Source: Bordetella parapertussis (GTDB lineage Bacteria; Pseudomonadota; Gammaproteobacteria; Burkholderiales; Burkholderiaceae_B). Taken from it: a stretch of 15,489 bases of DNA. The notes beneath the pieces were generated by a model. The model was not told the DNA's origin. It ran no database searches and was given only the letters and a program-made list of their open reading frames with translations. Positions 1 to 7,074 of the stretch are shown here, one piece after another. The DNA lies in NCBI GenBank assembly GCA_945882005.1, contig CAMCWG010000034.1, forward strand, positions 1 through 15,489. The letters are read 5' to 3'. Within the stretch, counting starts at the first letter, position 1. Each line of letters opens with the position of its first letter. Made by a program: the position numbers and the translations under genes.

Positions 1-151
1 GATCCACGCGTTTAATTAAGACCCGACCAAATCCGATCGAAAAGCGCAGGACCCGGACACCACACCACCGCGCGACCCAATAGTGCCCCAGTTCATGGAA
101 CGTGATTAAGACGCCAAGCGTCACAATAAAGGCCAATACAGTCACGAGCAT
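1..151 (-). CDS. rseP: RseP site-2 protease (RIP zinc metalloprotease), N-terminal part only
   Basis: This is the first 50 codons of a membrane-embedded zinc protease; the rest lies beyond the window start. In E. coli, RseP cleaves the anti-sigma factor RseA within the inner membrane to release sigma-E, and it also clears signal-peptide remnants. The visible part starts [18 protein letters not shown], a first transmembrane helix, and runs into the zinc-binding HExxH motif (HELGH, residues 19-23) with the catalytic Glu20. This arrangement near the N terminus is typical of RseP. The ATG lies 3 bp after the dxr stop, so the gene is surely the next member of the rpsB-to-dxr operon. Downstream in related genomes one expects bamA, but it is not visible here. 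The family call is secure; substrates are inferred from E. coli. Confidence 0.93.
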   Translation of the reverse strand, partial: MLVTVLAFIVTLGVLITFHELGHYWVARWCGVRVLRFSIGFGRVLIKRVD

Positions 152-154
152 AAT

Positions 155-1375
155 TTAAGCCAACCGATAACTTAAATGGGAGTAAGAAGAGACGATCTGT
201 TGCGCGTGCCGTCTGGCCTCAAGATCTAAGTCAATGACATCAGCAATCGCATTAATCGCGGCATCTTGAGATCGAGACATCTGCGTCAGGACCCCCTCAA
301 TCACTGATGGTATCCGAGTGTAGGTGAGTTTGTGCGACAAAAACGCTTCCACCGCAATTTCATTTGCTGCGTTCAAAGCAATACAAGCAACCTGCCCGCT
401 GCGCAAAGCCTCGAAGGACAGACGCAAACAAGGAAATTGCACCAGATCAGGCTCAGAAAAATCTAGACGACCAGCCGTGGCAAGATCCAACATCCCGACC
501 CCAGACGCGATCCGTTCAGGAAATCCAAGACCATAGGCGATTGGCGTTCGCATATCGGGCTGACCGAGCTGAGCAACCACCGAACCGTCTTCGTACTCCA
601 CCATCGAATGCACAACGCTTTGCGGATGAATCTCGACACTAATCCGCTCTGGCGGCATCGCAAACAGCCAGTGTGCCTCAATCACTTCGAGCCCTTTATT
701 GAGCATCGTCGCCGAATCAACGGAAATCTTGCGCCCCATACTCCAGTTCGGGTGTGCACAGGCCTCATCAGGTGTCACGGCATGCAGCTCACTCCATTTC
801 CGCGCTCGAAAGGGTCCACCGGAGGCCGTCAGAATAAGTCTTCGTACACCAGCGGCAGGCTGCGTCGGTGCGCTCGCTCTTCCGTGATGAGGCAAACACT
901 GAAATATGGCGTTGTGCTCACTATCAATCGGCAGTAGCTCCGCACCACTTTTTTGCACGGCCGCCATAAACAACGAACCGGCAGCAACGAGCGCTTCTTT
1001 ATTGGCCAACAAAACGCGTTTACCCGCCTGCGCAGCGGCAAAGGCAGCAGGTAGTCCTGCCGCACCAACAATCGCGGCCATCACGATCTGACTCTGATCA
1101 TCGCCGGCAGTTTCTGCCAAGGCCTTCGGACCAACTCTTAGTTCTGGTGAGGGCGCACCCGCGCCCCATAAGCGACGAAACTCTTGTGCGGACGCGTCCG
1201 TTGGCACCACAACAACGCTCGCCGCTGTTGCACGTGCCTGACTAACGAGTAGCTCTATCCGCGAATAGGCGGACAGCGCATGGACCGCATACTTGTCTGG
1301 GTGTCGAGCCAGCACATCTAACGTGCTTTGGCCGATGGAGCCCGTTGAGCCCAATACCGTTACGCGCGCTACCAC
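155..1375 (-). CDS. dxr: 1-deoxy-D-xylulose 5-phosphate reductoisomerase (Dxr/IspC)
   Basis: Dxr converts 1-deoxy-D-xylulose 5-phosphate to 2-C-methyl-D-erythritol 4-phosphate with NADPH, the committed step of the MEP isoprenoid pathway in the cytoplasm. The 406-residue product is full length. The NADPH-binding GSTGSIG lies at residues 9-15, ANKE at 124-127, the metal ligands D151 and E153 in PIDSEH, and E230 in NKGLE. The conserved active-site segments TASGGPFR (183-190) and HPNWSMG (208-214) are also present. The start is GTG, placing GSTGSIG at the usual distance from the N terminus. It overlaps the end of cdsA by 7 bp, with a GGGA ribosome-binding stretch inside cdsA, so translation is probably coupled. 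Its isoprenoid product feeds, through further steps, the UppS reaction encoded two genes upstream. Confidence 0.97.
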   Translation of the reverse strand: MVARVTVLGSTGSIGQSTLDVLARHPDKYAVHALSAYSRIELLVSQARATAASVVVVPTDASAQEFRRLWGAGAPSPELRVGPKALAETAGDDQSQIVMAAIVGAAGLPAAFAAAQAGKRVLLANKEALVAAGSLFMAAVQKSGAELLPIDSEHNAIFQCLPHHGRASAPTQPAAGVRRLILTASGGPFRARKWSELHAVTPDEACAHPNWSMGRKISVDSATMLNKGLEVIEAHWLFAMPPERISVEIHPQSVVHSMVEYEDGSVVAQLGQPDMRTPIAYGLGFPERIASGVGMLDLATAGRLDFSEPDLVQFPCLRLSFEALRSGQVACIALNAANEIAVEAFLSHKLTYTRIPSVIEGVLTQMSRSQDAAINAIADVIDLDLEARRHAQQIVSSYSHLSYRLA

Positions 1376-2214
1376 GGCAGATTCCCAAGCAAAATAAAGC
1401 TCAAGGGGACAACGGCTACGACTGCGTCAATCCGGTCATACACACCACCATGACCGGGAAGCAAGGCGCTCGAGTCCTTCATGGCCGCACGTCGTTTGAG
1501 CAGTGACTCGAATAAATCCCCACAAATCGAAAACACGGCCAACAAAACAGCGAGGATCACAGCCACAGACCAACCCCAGCGCTGGACTAGCTCAAAGCCG
1601 AAACTTTTGGGCATAAATAGAGCGCTAATGACTACCCATGCAACGACGCCAAGAACGCCCGCCAAGGCCCCTTCGATCGTCTTTCCGGGGCTGATACGCG
1701 GAGCAAGTTTATTGCGTCCAATCGCTCGACCTGCAAAATATGCAAAGATGTCTGCAATCCAAATTACAGCCAACATCGACAAAATGAACTGGGCGCCTTT
1801 GTGCAGGAAGAGCCACGCCAAGCCTGCCCAGGTCGCAAAAAGCGTGATCAACGCAAATAGCGTCCAGACCACTGCGCCCTGACGGACTTGCGTTTGAGCA
1901 CGAAATAACGCTGCGCTGACAAAAACGCACCAGGCACAAACACTTATAAAGGACGACCACAACAACAAATGTTGATTATCAGACCCCGATTGCATCCAAA
2001 GCCAGGCCTGCACAATTGTCAAACTAAACAAAAGCAAACCGATAACCATAGGAATCTGAGTGCCTCGTCCCCAAAGCAAACGACTCCATTCCCACGCCGC
2101 GAGTCCGCAGGTCAAAGACAAAAAAATCAGGAAAGGCCAATGGGATGGAATACTCAGCAACGCAGCCATGAGGCAAAGCAGTACCACGGCGGTGATGACG
2201 CGTTGTCCGAGCAT
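1369..2214 (-). CDS. cdsA: Phosphatidate cytidylyltransferase (CDP-diglyceride synthase)
   Basis: CdsA makes CDP-diacylglycerol from phosphatidic acid and CTP at the inner membrane, the branch point to all major phospholipids. The 281-residue protein is highly hydrophobic, with about eight predicted membrane segments. The C-terminal CDS family signature is intact at residues 237-263 (SLLKR, then MKD, then [11 protein letters not shown]). The preceding cytoplasmic motif SPGKTIEG lies at 175-182, after [14 protein letters not shown]. The length matches the family. The ATG lies 3 bp after the uppS stop and the gene ends 7 bp inside dxr, so it sits in the middle of a tightly packed operon. The N-terminal membrane half is poorly conserved, as is usual for CdsA; the family assignment rests on the C-terminal half and is secure. 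Confidence 0.96.
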   Translation of the reverse strand: MLGQRVITAVVLLCLMAALLSIPSHWPFLIFLSLTCGLAAWEWSRLLWGRGTQIPMVIGLLLFSLTIVQAWLWMQSGSDNQHLLLWSSFISVCAWCVFVSAALFRAQTQVRQGAVVWTLFALITLFATWAGLAWLFLHKGAQFILSMLAVIWIADIFAYFAGRAIGRNKLAPRISPGKTIEGALAGVLGVVAWVVISALFMPKSFGFELVQRWGWSVAVILAVLLAVFSICGDLFESLLKRRAAMKDSSALLPGHGGVYDRIDAVVAVVPLSFILLGNLPW

Positions 2215-2217
2215 GGT

Positions 2218-2982
2218 CTAGGTCTTCGCGGAGCCGTGTACCTGGGCGCTGGTTCGACCAAACCGTCGCTCGCGCGTGCTGTACCACTCAAAGGCCTGAC
2301 GCAGCTCTGTTTCGCCAAAGTCGGGCCAGTAACAATCGGTAAAAAACAACTCTGTATAAGCCAACTGCCAAATCAAGAAATTTGAAATACGTTGCTCACC
2401 GCCGGTACGAATGAAGAGATCGGGCTCTGGGGCCCAAGGCATCGAAAGATAATTGGAAAGCAGTTGCTCATCCAATTGCTCCGGGTGAGCAGCCAACTCA
2501 GGATGTTCGGACAGCATGCGGCGTGTGGCTTGCAAGATATCCCACCGCCCGCCATAGTTCGCGGCAATCGTCAGGTGTAGTGCATCATTTTTTGCCGTGC
2601 TGTCCTGCGCCTGAAAAATCAGTTCTTGTAATTTTGGCTCGAACGGACTGAGGTCCCCCACGACGCGCAGTCGCACGCCCTGCTCTTGCAATCTTGATAC
2701 TTCTCGTTCAAGCGCCTGAACGAACAAGCGCATCAATAACGACACCTCATCCGCGGGTCGTCGCCAGTTCTCTGAGCTGAAGGCAAACAACGTCAGGTAG
2801 CGCACACCGGCATTGCCGCAGGTCTCTACCGCTCGGCGAACCGATTGCACCCCTTTTGCATGACCGGCTGTGCGGGGAAGAAAGCGTTGCGAAGCCCAAC
2901 GCCCGTTGCCATCCATAATGATCGCAACGTGCTCTGGGGTCGCCGAAGTGTTCGGGACGGCTTTAGTTGAGCTGATCGCCAT
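2218..2982 (-). CDS. uppS: Undecaprenyl diphosphate synthase (cis-prenyltransferase)
   Basis: UppS adds isopentenyl units in cis to farnesyl diphosphate to give C55 undecaprenyl diphosphate, the lipid carrier for peptidoglycan and surface polysaccharides. It is cytoplasmic and membrane-associated. The 254-residue product has the hallmark [13 protein letters not shown] at residues 18-30 with the catalytic D24, then [10 protein letters not shown], and the C-terminal [20 protein letters not shown] block that binds isopentenyl diphosphate. I chose the ATG at 2982. An in-frame TTG two codons upstream (2988) is possible, but neither has a clear Shine-Dalgarno and the upstream frr stop is only 12 bp away. 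Its neighbours cdsA and dxr are also lipid genes. Confidence 0.96.
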   Translation of the reverse strand: MAISSTKAVPNTSATPEHVAIIMDGNGRWASQRFLPRTAGHAKGVQSVRRAVETCGNAGVRYLTLFAFSSENWRRPADEVSLLMRLFVQALEREVSRLQEQGVRLRVVGDLSPFEPKLQELIFQAQDSTAKNDALHLTIAANYGGRWDILQATRRMLSEHPELAAHPEQLDEQLLSNYLSMPWAPEPDLFIRTGGEQRISNFLIWQLAYTELFFTDCYWPDFGETELRQAFEWYSTRERRFGRTSAQVHGSAKT

Positions 2983-2994
2983 AAACAAGACGGT

Positions 2995-3555
2995 TTAAAC
3001 CGTCATGATCTCTGCTTCTTTCTGGGCGACCAATTTGTCAATTTCGGTCACGCAACGATCGGTTAACTTTTGTACGATGTCTTGCGCACGACGCTCATCA
3101 TCTTCGGAAATGACTTTGTCTTTCACAAGTTTTTTAAAACTATCGTTTGCATCACGGCGCAAATTGCGTACAGCAATCTTTGCGTCTTCGCCCTCGGATT
3201 TAACGACTTTATTGAGATCGCGTCGACGCTCTTCTGTCAGGGCTGGCATCGGAACACGGATACTATCACCCATACCGATTGGATTGAGTCCCAAATCCGA
3301 ATCACGAATCGCCTTTTCAACTGTCGCGCCAAGGTTCTTTTCCCAAACCTGCACATTAATCGTACGTGCGTCCAGCAGGGTCACGTTGGCCACCTGAGAA
3401 ATCGGCACAGGCGAGCCGTAGTACTCCACCTGAATGTGGTCAAGAATGCCTGTATGCGCGCGCCCCGTGCGAATTTTCGCAAGATTGCTTTTCAGCGTCT
3501 CAAGAGACTTCCCCATGCGGGATTCGGCAGATTTTTGTACTTCAGCTGTACTCAT
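2995..3555 (-). CDS. frr: Ribosome recycling factor
   Basis: RRF works with EF-G to split the post-termination ribosome from mRNA and tRNA so subunits can be reused. The 186-residue product is standard length. It has the expected three-helix-bundle segments, with [15 protein letters not shown] near residues 25-39 and [20 protein letters not shown] in the middle. The C-terminal region is charged and helical, ending near [14 protein letters not shown]. The ATG at 3555 is preceded by a good AAGGA ribosome-binding site. The gene starts 11 bp after pyrH and is followed 12 bp later by uppS. Order tsf-pyrH-frr-uppS is common across proteobacteria. Confidence 0.98.
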   Translation of the reverse strand: MSTAEVQKSAESRMGKSLETLKSNLAKIRTGRAHTGILDHIQVEYYGSPVPISQVANVTLLDARTINVQVWEKNLGATVEKAIRDSDLGLNPIGMGDSIRVPMPALTEERRRDLNKVVKSEGEDAKIAVRNLRRDANDSFKKLVKDKVISEDDERRAQDIVQKLTDRCVTEIDKLVAQKEAEIMTV

Positions 3556-3566
3556 GATTTTTCCTT

Positions 3567-4283
3567 CTAGACGTGAACGAGCGTACCCTCGTCCTCACCA
3601 CTTACGGCACGCTTGAGTGCACCGACCTTATTAATTGAAAACACCTTGATAGGTAATTTTTGATCACGACACAACGCGAAGGCCGTCGCATCCATCACTT
3701 CGAGACGACGCATGATGACTTCGTCGAAACTAATGCGCGCATAGCGCGTTGCAGCGGGATCCTTCTTCGGGTCAGCCGTGTAGATACCGTCAACCTTCGT
3801 TGCTTTGAGGACGATCTCAGCACCGATTTCAGCGCCGCGCAAAGCTGCAGCAGTGTCCGTCGTAAAAAATGGATTACCGGTACCCGCAGCAAAGATCACA
3901 ACCTTACCTTCTTCGAGGTATCGCAGGGCCTTGGGACGAATGTAGGGCTCAACAACCTGCTCAATATTCAGGGCAGACTGCACGCGGGCATCTACGCCTC
4001 TGTGCTTCAGTGCGTCCTGGAGCGCTAGGGCGTTCATCACCGTCGCCATCATACCCATGTAGTCCGCTGTAGCACGATCCATGCCCTGCGCGCCTGGTGC
4101 AACACCGCGAAAGATGTTGCCACCGCCAATGACGATTGCCAACTGCACACCCATGGCAACGACTTCGGCAACCTCATCGGTCATCCGCATAATCGTTGCG
4201 CGGTTGATGCCAAAGGCATCATCACCCATGAGCGCTTCGCCAGACAGTTTGAGGAGGACTCGTTTATGCATTCTGCTGGTCAT
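3567..4283 (-). CDS. pyrH: UMP kinase
   Basis: PyrH phosphorylates UMP to UDP with ATP, a cytoplasmic pyrimidine step. Bacterial enzymes are hexamers of the amino-acid-kinase fold, regulated by GTP and UTP. The 238-residue product shows the phosphate-binding KLSGEALMG (12-20) and the GGGN loop (53-56, followed by IFRG). The [11 protein letters not shown] segment contacts UMP, and [17 protein letters not shown] is the acceptor and nucleotide region. I start at the ATG at 4283; another ATG four codons later (4271) is possible. A GGAA stretch lies about 10 bp upstream of 4283. The gene is separated from tsf by 91 bp containing a hairpin, so its expression may partly uncouple from rpsB-tsf. Confidence 0.97.
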   Translation of the reverse strand: MTSRMHKRVLLKLSGEALMGDDAFGINRATIMRMTDEVAEVVAMGVQLAIVIGGGNIFRGVAPGAQGMDRATADYMGMMATVMNALALQDALKHRGVDARVQSALNIEQVVEPYIRPKALRYLEEGKVVIFAAGTGNPFFTTDTAAALRGAEIGAEIVLKATKVDGIYTADPKKDPAATRYARISFDEVIMRRLEVMDATAFALCRDQKLPIKVFSINKVGALKRAVSGEDEGTLVHV

Positions 4284-4329
4284 ATGCGTTATTTTCCGGG
4301 GTATTAATCACGAACAAAAGTGTAAACGA

Positions 4330-4363
4330 AAGCCGGGCGGGGCATTGCTGCGCCGCCCGGCTT
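4330..4363 (-). terminator. GC-rich hairpin between tsf and pyrH, probable (partial) terminator
   Basis: The 91 bp gap between tsf and pyrH contains a perfect 11-bp inverted repeat. Arms at 4330-4340 and 4353-4363 (aagccgggcgg / ccgcccggctt) enclose a 12-nt loop. Read in the operon direction, the 3' arm ends in TT and is followed by TCGTTTACACTTTT, a T-rich but interrupted tract. It fits an intrinsic terminator or attenuator that lets only part of transcription pass from rpsB-tsf into pyrH. It could instead be a processing or stabilising stem-loop. The repeat is certain; its strength as a terminator is inferred. Confidence 0.7.
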
Positions 4364-4374
4364 CAGGTACAAAA

Positions 4375-5253
4375 TTATGCGTTTCCGGCAGCAGCGGCAG
4401 CGACTTCTGCAGCAAAGTCGCTTGTTTTCTTCTCGATACCCTCGCCGACGACGAACAAAGAGAAACCGGCGATCGATGCGCTTTTTTCTTTCAGCATCTG
4501 AGCGACAGACTGCTTGTCGTTTTTAACGAATGGCTGGGAAAGCAACGCCACTTCCTTGAGGAACTTTTGAACCGAGCCTTCGACCATTTTTTCAACGATC
4601 TCAGCTGGCTTGCCAGACTCCGCAGCCTTTTGACGGGCCACTGAACGTTCAGCTTCCTTGTCCGCCTCAGACACACCTGTTTCGTCTACAGCGCGTGGCT
4701 TAGTCGCAGCGATGTGCATTGCTAAATCTTTGCCAACTTCATCCGGACCAGCGAAGTCCACTAGCACACCAATCTTGCCACTGTGCACGTAGCTGGCTAG
4801 TTTGTTTGCCGTGTTGTAGCGCTGGAAACGACGAATCGAGATGTTTTCACCAATTTTGCCAATCAGTGCTGTGCGTACGGAGTCAACCGTACCATCACCG
4901 AAGGCAGTCGTGGACAAGGCGGCAACATCAGAAATAGGCGAGGTTGCAACGAGTTTGGCGATGTTGCCAACAAATGCAACAAAATCATCATTCTTTGCAA
5001 CGAAGTCTGTTTCGCAGTTCACTTCAACAACTGCGCCTTGCTTCGCATCGGGGGAAATATACAGACCAATCAAGCCCTCAGCGGTAACGCGACTCGCTGC
5101 TTTGCTTGCCTTGCTGCCAAGCTTGACGCGCAAGATTTCCTCGGCGCGAACCATATCGCCAGCAGCCTCAGTTAAGGCTTTCTTACATTCCATCATTGGC
5201 GCGTCAGTCTTTTCGCGCAGTTCTTTAACCATTGCGGCGGTAATATCAGCCAT
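4375..5253 (-). CDS. tsf: Translation elongation factor Ts
   Basis: EF-Ts is the nucleotide exchange factor that releases GDP from EF-Tu during elongation. The product is 292 residues, close to the E. coli length. The N-terminal UBA-like domain contains [17 protein letters not shown] (residues 11-27). The core domain has [11 protein letters not shown] (79-89), in which D83 and F84 correspond to the residues that wedge into EF-Tu. The C-terminal part carries the coiled-coil-like segment and the EF-Tu-contacting end. The ATG has a good GGAG ribosome-binding site. It lies 16 bp after rpsB, the near-universal rpsB-tsf pairing, and is followed by a terminator-like hairpin before pyrH. Confidence 0.98.
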   Translation of the reverse strand: MADITAAMVKELREKTDAPMMECKKALTEAAGDMVRAEEILRVKLGSKASKAASRVTAEGLIGLYISPDAKQGAVVEVNCETDFVAKNDDFVAFVGNIAKLVATSPISDVAALSTTAFGDGTVDSVRTALIGKIGENISIRRFQRYNTANKLASYVHSGKIGVLVDFAGPDEVGKDLAMHIAATKPRAVDETGVSEADKEAERSVARQKAAESGKPAEIVEKMVEGSVQKFLKEVALLSQPFVKNDKQSVAQMLKEKSASIAGFSLFVVGEGIEKKTSDFAAEVAAAAAGNA

Positions 5254-5269
5254 ACATGCTCCAGATTAA

Positions 5270-6016
5270 TTAGGCTTTTGCCTGATCGACTTCGATGAAC
5301 TCTTCGCCCTGGGCGATTTCTTCGACCAAACCATTGACGTTATCGGTACGACCAGCCAACACTGCATCAGCCACACCTTTTGCGTACAAAGCGATAGCCT
5401 TAGCCGAGTCATCATTACCTGGAATGATGTAATCGATGCCGTCTGGTGAGTGGTTAGTATCCACCACGGCAACGACTGGAATACCCAGTGCGTTTGCTTC
5501 TGCAACTGCAATCTTGTGGTAGCCGACGTCGATCATGAAGATTGCGCTTGGCAAACCGTTCATGTCTTTAATGCCGCCAATCGACTTATTGAGTTTGTCG
5601 AGTTCGCGCTGGAACATCAGACCTTCTTTCTTTGTCATGCGCTCAGTACCGCCTTCAGCAACCATGACTTCCATATCTTTCAAGCGCTTGATCGAGCTCT
5701 TGACGGTTTTGAAGTTTGTGAGCATGCCACCAAGCCAACGGCTGTCAACAAACGGCATACCAGCGCGCTGGGCTTCAGCAGCGACCAGTTCACGCGCTGC
5801 ACGCTTGGTACCAACAAACAAAACATTTCCGCCCTTGGCAGCGACTTGACGCAAAAACTTGGTCGCATCTTGATAGTTTGCGACTGTCTTTTCGAGGTTA
5901 ATAATGTGAATTTTGTTTCGATGGCCGAAGATGTACGGTGCCATCTTTGGGTTCCAATAACGGGTCTGGTGACCAAAGTGCACGCCCGCTTCTAACATTT
6001 CACGCATTAAAGACAT
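5270..6016 (-). CDS. rpsB: 30S ribosomal protein S2
   Basis: S2 is a late-assembling 30S protein that binds the body-head junction with S1. The 248-residue product opens with [18 protein letters not shown], the conserved S2 N terminus. It keeps [21 protein letters not shown] and the C-terminal [19 protein letters not shown] and IPGNDD blocks. The ATG at 6016 has a GGAG about 8 bp upstream. This is the first gene of the operon and faces a long leader and a divergent promoter region. In E. coli, S2 represses its own rpsB-tsf mRNA through the leader; whether that holds here cannot be told from the sequence. Confidence 0.98.
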   Translation of the reverse strand: MSLMREMLEAGVHFGHQTRYWNPKMAPYIFGHRNKIHIINLEKTVANYQDATKFLRQVAAKGGNVLFVGTKRAARELVAAEAQRAGMPFVDSRWLGGMLTNFKTVKSSIKRLKDMEVMVAEGGTERMTKKEGLMFQRELDKLNKSIGGIKDMNGLPSAIFMIDVGYHKIAVAEANALGIPVVAVVDTNHSPDGIDYIIPGNDDSAKAIALYAKGVADAVLAGRTDNVNGLVEEIAQGEEFIEVDQAKA

Positions 6017-6107
6017 AATAAGAGCTCCGAGGGTTGGGTCTAGTGATCACGCCTGCACCAGCAACAGCCCTAACAGGCTATGTACCAGCACCCTGGCGGC
6101 GTACCAC

Positions 6108-6173
6108 GCGATTTAAGTACAGCGATTTAATGACAACGATTTACATGCAACTTACTACAATGATTTACAACGG
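6108..6173. repeat. Cluster of degenerate 14-bp direct repeats upstream of rpsB
   Basis: Three head-to-tail 14-mers run from 6108 to 6149: gcgatttaagtaca, gcgatttaatgaca and acgatttacatgca. A fourth copy, atgatttacaacgg, follows at 6160-6173, shifted by 10 extra bases. The shared core is gattta at positions 6110, 6124, 6138 and 6162. Units 1 and 2 match at 12 of 14 positions. The repeats lie in the presumed rpsB leader and upstream of the map promoter. They could be a protein-binding array, AT-rich UP-like DNA, or chance slippage in a non-coding region. Confidence 0.75.
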
Positions 6174-6197
6174 TATTACCATGCAAAAACAACGGTA
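6167..6197. repeat. 9-bp direct repeat spaced 22 bp, candidate operator upstream of map
   Basis: The 9-mer acaacggta occurs at 6167-6175 and again at 6189-6197, exactly 22 bp apart start to start, about two helical turns. It sits just upstream of the map -10 box at 6202-6207, over the place where a -35 box should be and where none is convincing. For the opposite rpsB promoter the same repeats fall just after the predicted start site. This geometry would suit a dimeric regulator bound to one DNA face. The repeat is seen directly; the operator role is inferred. Confidence 0.55.
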
Positions 6198-6201
6198 AGC
6201 C

Positions 6202-6207
6202 TATAAT
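6202..6207 (+). promoter_or_regulatory. -10 box of the map (map-glnD-dsbB) promoter
   Basis: A perfect TATAAT lies 34 bp before the map ATG, predicting transcription start near 6214 and a leader of about 28 nt. No good -35 hexamer is found 16-18 bp upstream (ccatgc or neighbours), and there is no extended TGn element. The promoter may therefore need an activator or may be moderate in strength. It overlaps by two bases the -10 box of the opposing rpsB promoter. Confidence 0.5.
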
Positions 6208-6235
6208 TCTACTATCTTTCACGCTTAATACTCAA
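6206..6235 (-). promoter_or_regulatory. Sigma-70-type promoter for the rpsB operon
   Basis: On the minus strand, TTGAGT (plus positions 6230-6235) and TAGAAT (6206-6211) are separated by 18 bp, a reasonable -35/-10 pair. Transcription would start near 6199. The -10 overlaps the map -10 on the other strand (combined plus-strand string TATAATTCTA), so the two promoters share melted DNA. A TTGACT nearby at 6235-6240 has a poorer spacing partner. The assignment is by eye; other weaker promoters in the repeat region cannot be excluded. Confidence 0.5.
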
Positions 6236-6241
6236 GTCAAC

Positions 6242-7042
6242 ATGGGTTTAGTCACCAATCCCGTCGATTTAGACCGCATGCGTGCGGCCTGTAAAGACGC
6301 CGCCAAAGTGCTCGATTTCATCACCCCGCACGTCAAACCCGGGGTCACGACGGGTGAGCTAGACAAACTTTGTCTGGACTTCTTGACGAACGTTCTAAAC
6401 GTCAAGTCAGCGACCATAGGCTATGCGCCGCCCGGATACCCTCCTTTTCCCGGCGCGATATGCACCTCCGTGAACCACCAAGTCTGCCATGGGGTTCCGG
6501 GCGACAAGGTGCTGAAAAACGGCGACGTCCTAAATATTGACGTCACCATCATCAAGGACGACTGGTTTGGCGACACCAGTCGCATGTACTACGTAGGCGA
6601 ACCCTCCATACTCGCCAAACGGCTCTCTGAGGTGACGTTCGACTGCATGTGGCTGGGAATTGCTCAGGTCAAGCCTGGCAACACGCTGGGCGACATCGGT
6701 CAGGCCATCCAGCGACACGCAGAACAGAGCGGTTTTTCCGTCGTACGCGAGTTTTGTGGTCATGGCATCGGCAAAGTGTTTCACCAAGATCCGCAGATCT
6801 TGCATTACGGCAAGGCTGGAACCGGGCAAAAGCTTGAGCCCGGCTTGATCTTTACGATCGAGCCGATGATCAATGCGGGACGACGCGAAATCCGACAACT
6901 TTCGGACGGGTGGACCGTTGTCACCCGCGACCACAGCCTGTCTGCGCAGTGGGAACACACCGTACTCGTCACAGACACTGGTTTTGAAGTAATGACCGTT
7001 TCAGATGGCATGCCCCCAGCACCCGCATTCATCACAACATAG
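6242..7042 (+). CDS. map: Type I methionine aminopeptidase
   Basis: MetAP removes the initiator methionine from nascent proteins when the second residue is small. The 266-residue product has all five di-metal ligands in register with E. coli Map: D100 (NIDVT), D111 (GDTSRM), H174 (GHGIG), E207 (IEPM) and E238 (WEHT). The substrate-binding His is in VCHG (H83). The length and lack of an N-terminal extension make it type Ia. The ATG at 6242 is 34 bp from a perfect TATAAT, but no clear Shine-Dalgarno is seen. It is divergent from rpsB and 32 bp ahead of glnD, with which it is probably co-transcribed. Confidence 0.98.
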   Translation: MGLVTNPVDLDRMRAACKDAAKVLDFITPHVKPGVTTGELDKLCLDFLTNVLNVKSATIGYAPPGYPPFPGAICTSVNHQVCHGVPGDKVLKNGDVLNIDVTIIKDDWFGDTSRMYYVGEPSILAKRLSEVTFDCMWLGIAQVKPGNTLGDIGQAIQRHAEQSGFSVVREFCGHGIGKVFHQDPQILHYGKAGTGQKLEPGLIFTIEPMINAGRREIRQLSDGWTVVTRDHSLSAQWEHTVLVTDTGFEVMTVSDGMPPAPAFITT

Positions 7043-7074
7043 AAACAACTTGACCACACGTTTGAGCCCATAAG

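Larger units (their letters stand above)
6017..6199 (-). promoter_or_regulatory. Predicted long 5' leader of the rpsB-tsf mRNA
   Basis: If transcription begins from the promoter proposed at 6206-6235, the rpsB mRNA carries an untranslated leader of about 183 nt. Its distal part holds the TTAAATCG-type tandem repeats. The proximal part is GC-rich with short self-complementary pieces: CCAG-GGTG-CTGG, GCCTG pairing with CAGGC around an 18-nt loop, and the palindrome TGATCA. The GGAG ribosome-binding site lies at its end. Gammaproteobacterial rpsB leaders mediate S2 autoregulation, but I do not recognise that specific motif here, so the regulatory role is inference. Confidence 0.4.

Noticed and set aside
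3070..3570. 166-codon plus-strand open frame antisense to frr
   Set aside because: It overlaps the whole of a full-length frr with its own good ribosome-binding site; the antisense frame has no motif.
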